Of a stretch of 64,000 nucleotides of DNA, positions 57,191 through 64,000 are shown one piece after another (positions within the stretch are counted from its first letter, which is position 1; the number at the start of each line of letters is the position of its first letter). The position numbers and the translations under genes are program-made. The notes beneath the pieces were generated by a model. The model was given only the letters and a program-made list of their open reading frames with translations. It searched no databases and was not told the origin of the DNA. This DNA is from Ailurus styani (Eukaryota > Chordata > Mammalia > Carnivora > Ailuridae): NCBI GenBank assembly GCA_002007465.1, contig LNAC01000230.1:1762896-1826895 (forward strand). The letters run 5' to 3'.

Positions 57191-58889
57191 GTTTACAAGT
57201 GGCTTCTAAATTACAAGATAACAGTGAAACAACGTATACAAGATGCTAAAACGCGGGCCCCTCTACAGAGATACAAGTCAAGTCTAAAGCGAGGGAAGAT
57301 GACTTCAGCCGGCGGAAAAGAAGACCCCATAAGAAGCTGCCATTCAGGGAGGGAACAGGGCACCCTCTCCCGGACCCTTTCTGGGCCCAAACTGACCTTC
57401 GCTTTCTTTTCAGTGGGGCCTAGGTGCTGACCTCCTCCCGCCTCTCCTCTGCTGCCAACACCGATTCTTTGACTCAGGTTTTCTCTTGGGCCCACTGCCA
57501 AGCAGAACACAGCTCGATGGTCCCCCCCCCCACGCTCCCCATCTGTATCTACTTAAGCCCAGAAACCCTTCTGAGGTTTTGTAAAGGGTTTTACAGCTAA
57601 TAACTATGAGGGAACAGACAAGGTTTAATAATACACACGGAGAAGTTCTAAGAAACCTAAAAAGCCTCCAGAAACAGCCACCAGGGATCCTAAGGGAAAT
57701 GGAGACGAGATTAGGCCTGATTTCCCTAGTTGCTTTCACTGAATTCAAGCTCCTTCCCGTATTCAGCACCACCCACATTTTTTTGTCCCCGTCCCATCCT
57801 TTTCTTCCGCACAACTTAAAACCCGAGGAAGAAACGTAATGGTAGGAAACTGGGTGTCTCTGGAGGCAAACATGACAGTACTCTCCATCTCAGAAAATAG
57901 AAGCTGGATTTAATAGCTTTTTGTGTCGCTCTCAAGAATAATCATCCGAGATCAGATGCATGGTGCCTAGCAAGAACTAATGAGTTCTGGAAGGCATGCC
58001 TCGCAAAATCAACCCTGGTACATAATAGGAAATGTCACAATTATAACTTCATTCAAAGTGCACACAGAAGGCTAGCAGATGTCACACCTGTTGAGGTTCA
58101 GTGAACACAGGCAACTGTAAGCACGATGGGAAAGAATATTGACACGAACCATGGCAACACAAACACATTTCAGGCTTGAATGGCACAGCCTGTTTTAATC
58201 ACGAGCGCCGAATAGTAACATGAACTTTCCAAAGGGCGGGGAAGGAGAGTGACTTTTTGCAGGGGTTCTAGGAGTCCCGAGCAACTACAGAAATCACTAC
58301 TTTATGTTGCATATGGCTTCAATGAGTTCTCGCACATGGACATTCAACTCTGATTTTTTAGTGATGATGTACCAGTCATCACTCTAACAGCAGTAAGTTA
58401 AGGGTGGAGGGAATCCCTCTTTTTTTTTTCCCAAGCCACATTTGGAAGGACAATTGATTTCATTTATTTCAAAGGAAACGAATGGTAGAAAAATGTACGA
58501 TTTAAGTCATCGCTTTTCTTCTTCCGGTTATCCAGTGTTCTTGGTAGTCCCTACGAGTCCTCGCCATGTGGCTCTCTCTCCTCAATTTGCCAAGCCCCAA
58601 ATCATTTACTTTTTCTCTGCTCCCATCCCCAAGTTCAGGAATTTCTCCAGTAACGCTTGAAATTTTGCCATTTTGATGGTATGAACTCACAATATAGCCG
58701 AGCCCTGGCTGGTGTTTATTCCTATCTTGCTCACTACCTGCCATTTCTGAGGATGGCCAATCTCAACCCTTCCCATTTTCCACGTTTCCCCAGTTGTTCA
58801 CCTCCCAAACCCACTCCTGTCCTCTTCACTCTCGGCAAATGGCATTTCCCCTTACTCGATAAAACGGAAGATATCCACATGACTTACTG
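57191..58889. other. Unique sequence, repeat-poor
   Basis: A C-run lies at about 57521-57531 and a T-run at 58421-58430. Open frames up to 134 codons at 57211-57839 overlap on opposite strands and have no domain. Confidence 0.45.
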
Positions 58890-59625
58890 CCTCACCTAAT
58901 CTCCTCTCCTTCCCTCCTGTCTCAAGCTCCCACACCTCCCTCCCCACTCCTCCCCTCCCAAATATATTAAAAGAGGAATCAACACTGACTTCCTCAACTC
59001 CTATCCATGCAGCCTTCATACCTATCGCGCTAATGAAATTTGGTCCTCAAATGTCACCAATGACCTCAGAGTTGCTGAACATGACGGCCACTCTATCCTT
59101 TCCTACCTCTCTGTAGTATTTGACACTGCTCCTTCTTCAAGCTCTCTGCCTTCCATGCTAATATCCCCTGGTACTCAAGTGTACTTGGATTCTCTGAGTG
59201 TTTCTCTGCTGGATCTTTTTCTCAGAACTCTTTGGCAAATCTTTCAACTTTCGTGACTTCGATTGTGATGCTTTATGTAGGTAACTTCTGGATTTCTCTG
59301 TAAGTCTCCAGGTGTCTCCGGAGCTCTAGGTCTGTATTTCTGACTCCTCTTGGACATCTCCCCATAGGTGGGTTACCCCTATCACAAACTCAAGATGACC
59401 AAAGTCATCGTTTTCCCTCCTGTAGTGACTGACTCACAACACTTACTGCGTCAACTGACTTCTCTACTTCTACTCATGGCCGGACCACGCTTGTTCCCAG
59501 TTATTAATAGCTCTTCACCCCTTCCTCTCGTTTGCCCTCTTCCATCCAGTCACCAAGCCCCGTCAGTTCTCATGTTCTCGACATTTCTCATACTCACCTC
59601 TGGCTTTTCCCTACCTCCACAGTTA
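58890..59625 (+). repeat. L2 element, internal region, sense
   Basis: The order of motifs fits the 3' half of the L2 ORF: ACCTCTCTGTAGTATTTGACACTG at about 59104-59127, GTGTTTCTCTGCTGG, then GTCTCCAGGTGTCTCCGGAG, CCTCTTGGACATCTCCCC, and AACTCAAGATGACCAAAGTC. The last two correspond to a conserved L2 coding block. All frames are broken. The 151-codon frame starting at 59368 is read from this relic. Confidence 0.68.
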
Positions 59626-60404
59626 CTGCCTGAGTTAAGATCATCATCTCACACCCACTGTGTGAGAGGCACTGTGCTCAGTGGTTTACGTATCTCACAG
59701 AGCAAGTACACAATAAATCTTTGTCCAGTATGCCATCCTTTTCCTACAGGTGATGCTAAACAAATATTGGCAACAAATACTATGAATCGGCACTCCCCAA
59801 AGAGTTTCCCTTTAAAACCATAAAAGCCTTGAATAAAAAATACGAGGAAAGAGATCATCTACTTCTAACCACATACAAAGTTGAATGAAAGAAGCGATTG
59901 GGTGATATAAAGAAGCAGTTCCGCATCCTCCAGTGGTACAACTGTACAGTGTACGGTAACATATTACCTCACACCGACTATGAAAACTCTGTAAGAGCAA
60001 AAATGGTGCCAAGGTGCTTAGTCCCTTCCAAAGGGATCTACACGATGCCAGGCAGGACAGAAGTATGGTCCTGAAACTGGTTTGATTCCCAGGAACTTAA
60101 AGATGCCGGGTGACCTCTTACATTAAATGTCTCTAAGCACACCAAGCAATATTTTCCTCAAAGACTTAAGGAATGTGATAGGAAGAAAAAGTGCCATCTT
60201 TTGGCTTCAAGTGCCCATAAATCCCACGTAATTTTTTTCATCTGAGTTTCAGACAATTCTCCTTTCATATATAAATGTCAATGGGATGTTAATGGATATA
60301 AATGTGGCTTCTTATAGGACAAAGCCAGTTGTATATGGCTACTGAAATGCCTCTGTGGGCATCTTGATGTCACTAAAACATTTCATATTAAACACATACT
60401 CCTG
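59626..60404. other. Mostly unique sequence
   Basis: A faint MIR- or L2-like piece (GTGTGAGAGGCACTGTGCTC at about 59661-59680) may be present. Nothing else is recognisable. Confidence 0.4.
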
Positions 60405-60580
60405 GGTTTTTTTGTTTGTTTCTTTGTTTTGTTTTGTTGTCAGAGAGAGAGGTAGGCAGAGGGAGAAGCAGGCTCTCTGCTGAGCAATGATCCCGATGCG
60501 GAACTCGATCTCAGGACCCTGGGATCATGACCTGAGCCGAAGGCAGATGCTTAACCAATTGAGCCACCCAGGTATCCCCA
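60405..60580 (-). mobile_element. Can-SINE, antisense
   Basis: A T-rich reversed tail with TTTGTTTG units, then AGGTAGGCAGAGGGAGAAGC, GATCATGACCTGAGCCGAAG and the reversed head TTGAGCCACCCAGGTATCCC. Only a weak flanking match (CACAT-type) is visible, so the TSD is unresolved. Confidence 0.9.
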
Positions 60581-62164
60581 CATTCTTGATTTTGTTAGCA
60601 CAGTTCGTGGTCCTTTGGAGCTCAAACTATTCATGTAACAGAGCACGGGTGTGAGAGAAAGCAACGGAAATACTAGAATGATTTCTCCTTCCGTCCAACT
60701 CTCTTTTCTTCATTTATGATAGTGCCTTAGGAGCTTTTAATGTGACCTTGAGAGGGATAAGGATGGAGGGAAACAGACATGAGAAGAAAGAAGGGACAAA
60801 AGAAGACACAGATGCTGTTTTTTAAGTTTTCACACCTTAAGGGAACCTGGCTCCTTCAACCCATCATTTGCCTCCTGGCTTCAAAGTCGGCCTCTTTTTA
60901 CTTTCAGAACCAGTTTTGCTGTATGGGCTTAACTCCTGTTGCTTTAAGAGGCTGCTGGTGCCACTCATTCCTGCATCCCCGGTAGGAACGGCATCGATGC
61001 TGGAAGAAACTTGCCTGATCTAAATGCCCTGGGGCCGGGGCATTGACCCCTCTGGCTCCTGTCCTGTCTCCAGATCGCAGATGCCAAAACCATCCTTCCT
61101 GAATGAGAAGTGCCTCCCCCACTTAGTGCCAACTACCAAGATGGCTAATATGTTTAAAAGGGACCCACCGAGGGAACAGAAAAGTCTTTCCTTTCCCTTA
61201 TGTTTCCTGGTATAGACTGTCTTCCTGAAATAGGGACTGTGTGGTGCCTAATAAAAAACTGAATTTGCTAAGAAGTTTTTATACCCTCATAAAGTAGCCC
61301 TAGTGAAAGTCATCTAACTGGCAGGAACTCCGCAGGTTAACCTCAACAACATCGTCTTCTAAACTTTGGCTAATGGGCCTTGGCAGGCTGCCATCCCAGT
61401 TTACTACAAAAGTAAAATGCAAGGCTAATGACTTTAAAAATGATGCCAGGCATTCACACTACCCTTTGGCATTCTTGTGCCAATGAACAAATATCACAGC
61501 CAACTCCGTAGGCTGGCAGGCAGGGAGGGGGGCAGCCAACAAAAAGGGCAGGTGGTCCTATGCCAGTCCCGACGTAGATATCTCTCCCCAAATCCAAAGA
61601 ACGTTGCTGAAATAGAAATCATCACCCATGAAGCATTCAAATGAACAAAATGATGCCCAGGGAGATAAGCAAGATGATTTTTCACCCCGGGTTACAACAT
61701 ACTCTTCCGGGCTCCATGGGTAACAAGACAGAAGCAAGCTTGAGAAAGTTAATGGATATCCTCAGGGGGGTGGAGGAGCTGCTGTAGGAACAGAGACCAC
61801 AGACCACAGGCACTCCAGTCTGAATAGATGAAGGTGGAGAAGGCATATAATCAGCCTGTCAAATAATAATGGATATTGACTAGGTGAAGTGAACTCATTC
61901 GCCAAATCCTAATACAGCAGAGATAAGGGAGACTTTTGAAACTAAACAAAGACAAGCTTAAAACAGAGTCAAATGGGCGGTAGAGTGGGAAGTGGCTGGT
62001 TTAAATATATGGAACTCATTACATTATTCAAACCAAGAGGTGCTAATGGCTTCCCAAAAACGGAGTTTACATACATTCATAAGATTTAAATCCACAATGA
62101 CTTATTGGATGAGTATAACTTCAAAATAGACTCTGGTCTTCAGAAGCAGACACTTGGAAAGCAT
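60581..62164. other. Unique sequence, no clear feature
   Basis: No transposon or credible coding frame recognised. The DNA at 61220-61500 is compositionally even and repeat-free and might be conserved, which is speculative. Confidence 0.45.
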
Positions 62165-62181
62165 AAAAATGATCCAGTTCT

Positions 62182-62376
62182 GGGGCACCTGGGTGGCTCA
62201 GTGGGTTAAGCCTCTGCCTTCGGCTCAGGTCATGATCTCAGGGTCCTGGGATCAAGCCCCGCATCGGGCTCTCTGCTCAGCAGGGAGCCCGCCTCCCCCT
62301 CTCCCTCTGCCTGACTCTCTGCCTACTTGTGATCTCTCTCTCTGTTGAATAAATAAATAAATAAATAATCTTTTAA
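62182..62376 (+). mobile_element. Can-SINE (young mustelid-type) with 17-bp TSD
   Basis: GGGGCACCTGGGTGGCTCAG head, GCCTCTGCCTTCGGCTCAGG, CCCGCATCGGGCTCTCTGC and GCCTACTTGTGATCTCTC are followed by an (AAAT)n tail. AAAAATGATCCAGTTCT is perfect at 62165-62181 and 62377-62393. Confidence 0.95.
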
Positions 62377-62393
62377 AAAAATGATCCAGTTCT

Positions 62394-63769
62394 AATTATG
62401 ATACCTAAGAAGAGCTCCCAAAGTTTCCCTGATATCCAATTTGTGTCCCCCAAAAACCACTAAATCACAATCCTGTATTTATGGACATATCCTTTTTGTT
62501 GAAAAACAAGGTTCTCATTGCTTTTTCAAAAATAATTTTACAATCCTCCCATACCATGTTCTATAACCATCTGCCCTCCCCCCCCACCACAGCCACCCTG
62601 TCAATCTTTTGCAATTGCAGTTTGGAAGTGCATAAACCATCCAATTTCTTCATCTCAGAGAAACCTTTCCTCTTCCTCCCTGCCCCCGATCTGTGTGAGC
62701 TTTTTGGTTTGGTTTGACCAATAACTTCTTGAGCATTAAATGTCATGTTATCTCAGTTTGGCTTCAACCCCTTTATTTCATGCAATCTTTTAAAGATTTG
62801 TTGATACGATGGAACCCCAATCCTTCCACTTTCTGTGTATATTTCTTTCCCTATACTTCCTTATACACAACTCTCCTGGTTTTCCTTTGTAAGGCCTCTA
62901 TTGTGGTCCCTTCCATATTTCTTGAGGACAAACTAAGACGAAATAGTCATGAGCTTCAGAATAAAATATTTCAGTTACACTTGTCAGTGAGCCTTAGAAC
63001 AATGCTATGTAATAATATGTTGGGCAACGAGCTATGTTTTTATTCTCTACCTGGCATGGGGCAGGTTGCAGGAAATTAGGCCAGCCTCTCAGCAGCTCAA
63101 GTCAGACCTTTACAGTAAGAATTCATTATTTAGTTTGAAAGTGAATTTTAAAAACAGACTCACCCGTAGTCAAGTGTAAGTATAAACAGACTTTCCAAGT
63201 CACATATAAATGAGTTATTCATCATCTGCCATTTGCAATCGCCCATACCCCTGGTTGCCTGCCATGAATTCAAAACATCACAAAATTTGCCTCAGAATAC
63301 TGATTTGAAAGCAAAGTTCTAGGACCTTGCTTTTAAAAGAACATGACGGATGAAGGCAGCGGCCAAGAGAGAAAAAGAAAAAACAGATAATGTGTCAAAG
63401 ACAGAGTCTGGCTAGTGGTCTATCTCGCATGAAAGGCTCATATGTGAGATCATGTGATCAATGACTGTTCCTTCCAAACATCCAGAAATCCACGCTACAT
63501 CACTTCACGAGAAAGTAGTGAGTTTGAAATCACACAGCTGCTCGGCTTGATCCAATGAGATGTTAACCGCTCTGGCAAAATGTTCTAATCCACAGCTCTC
63601 GTTTCCAACTGGTCTCTTTGGGTGGCCTGCATGATCTACGCAGAGACTAAAAAGGGGGCTGTTTAAAGTAGGACACCCTGAAGGGTTATTTTACAATGCC
63701 ACATGTTGTACAGATTAACTCAAGATATTGTTCTTTGGGTGTTGCTTTAAATTAGACACGTGTTTTTAA
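62394..63769. other. Unique sequence, no clear feature
   Basis: A C-run lies at about 62576-62587. The 121-codon frame at 62714-63079 has no recognisable domain. Confidence 0.45.
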
Positions 63770-63860
63770 AAATTTATTCATATTTATTGAGTTCCAGGCA
63801 TATAGCCCTAGAAAACAGCTGGGAGATGGAAATGAGGATATTCTGTCCCCTGCCTTGTCT
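63770..63860 (-). repeat. L2 3'-end fragment, antisense
   Basis: TTTATTCATATTTATTGAGT, TCCAGGCATATAGCCCTAG and CTGTCCCCTGCCTTGTC follow antisense L2. Confidence 0.6.
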
Positions 63861-63910
63861 GCCTTTTCAACTTTCTCTTCTGCTATGCTATTCCCCTTAA
63901 GGAACTATTC

Positions 63911-64000
63911 CTGGGGCACCTGGGTGGCTCAGTTGGTTGAGCATCTGACTCTTGGTTTTGGCTCAGGTAGTGATCACGGGGTCATGATCTCAAGCCCCAG
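63911..64000 (+). mobile_element. Can-SINE, cut by the window edge
   Basis: GGGGCACCTGGGTGGCTCAG, TTGAGCATCTGACTCTTGG and GTCATGATCTCAAGCCCC are the head and body of an older long-type Can-SINE. The tail lies beyond the window. Confidence 0.92.

Noticed and set aside
59368..59823. 151-codon open frame as a possible gene
   Set aside because: It begins within an L2-like relic, has no recognisable domain, and lacks any exon context I can see.
1..64000. Endogenous retrovirus or LTR elements
   Set aside because: I looked for LTR ends, gag/pol-like frames and primer-binding sites and recognised none. Short old LTR fragments could still be missed without a search.

Overview
This is non-coding mammalian genomic DNA, almost certainly from a caniform carnivore and probably a mustelid or close relative. 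The diagnosis rests on about 25 loci of tRNA-derived Can-SINEs. Their heads read GGCGCCTGGGTGGCTCAG, and the youngest subgroup ends in CCTACTTGTGATCTCTCTC plus an (AAATA)n tail. I find no protein-coding gene, no stand-alone RNA gene, no CRISPR array and nothing prokaryotic. All recognisable protein similarity is decayed LINE-1 ORF2. The other open frames look like chance or repeat translations. Short exons (under about 150 bp) cannot be excluded by eye, so the window could be intergenic or lie inside a large intron.

Layout. 1-7510: a nearly full-length old LINE-1 in antisense, with its 5' end at about 7510 and its 3' end beyond the left edge. It is interrupted by Can-SINEs, by a 200-bp ancient element, and by a younger 5'-truncated LINE-1 (4285-6117) with a 16-bp target-site duplication (TSD). 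7511-22270: mostly unique DNA with scattered MIR and Can-SINE copies, simple repeats and one strong G-quadruplex tract. 22270-26950: a stack of sense-strand LINE-1 pieces carrying six Can-SINEs. 27000-32700: MIR, L2 and Can-SINEs, including some of the youngest copies. 32700-38200: mostly unique, with two MIRs and an (ATC)n-like tract. 38227-38675: a Can-SINE, a 144-bp pure polypurine tract, and a second Can-SINE inserted into that tract. 38700-45600: a repeat-poor 7-kb block. 46001-46638: a 245-bp tandem duplication, perfect over two units, whose joints lie inside Can-SINEs. 47000-51600: L1, MIR and L2 relics. 51600-60400: repeat-poor apart from one Can-SINE and ancient L2, including a candidate conserved regulatory segment near 55.4-56.3 kb. 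60400-64000: three Can-SINEs in unique DNA.

There are no genes to work together. The window shows layered retrotransposition: MIR and L2 are oldest, old LINE-1 next, then carnivore LINE-1 and Can-SINEs. Insertion order can be read from nesting and TSDs. Long repeat-poor stretches with homeodomain- and POU-type motifs suggest, but do not prove, regulatory DNA. I found no previously undescribed biological system. The most checkable oddities are the perfect 245-bp tandem, the site hit twice by independent SINEs (about 23.98-24.32 kb) and the interrupted polypurine tract. Family names are from recognition of consensus-like sequence, without a database search, and boundaries without a TSD are approximate.
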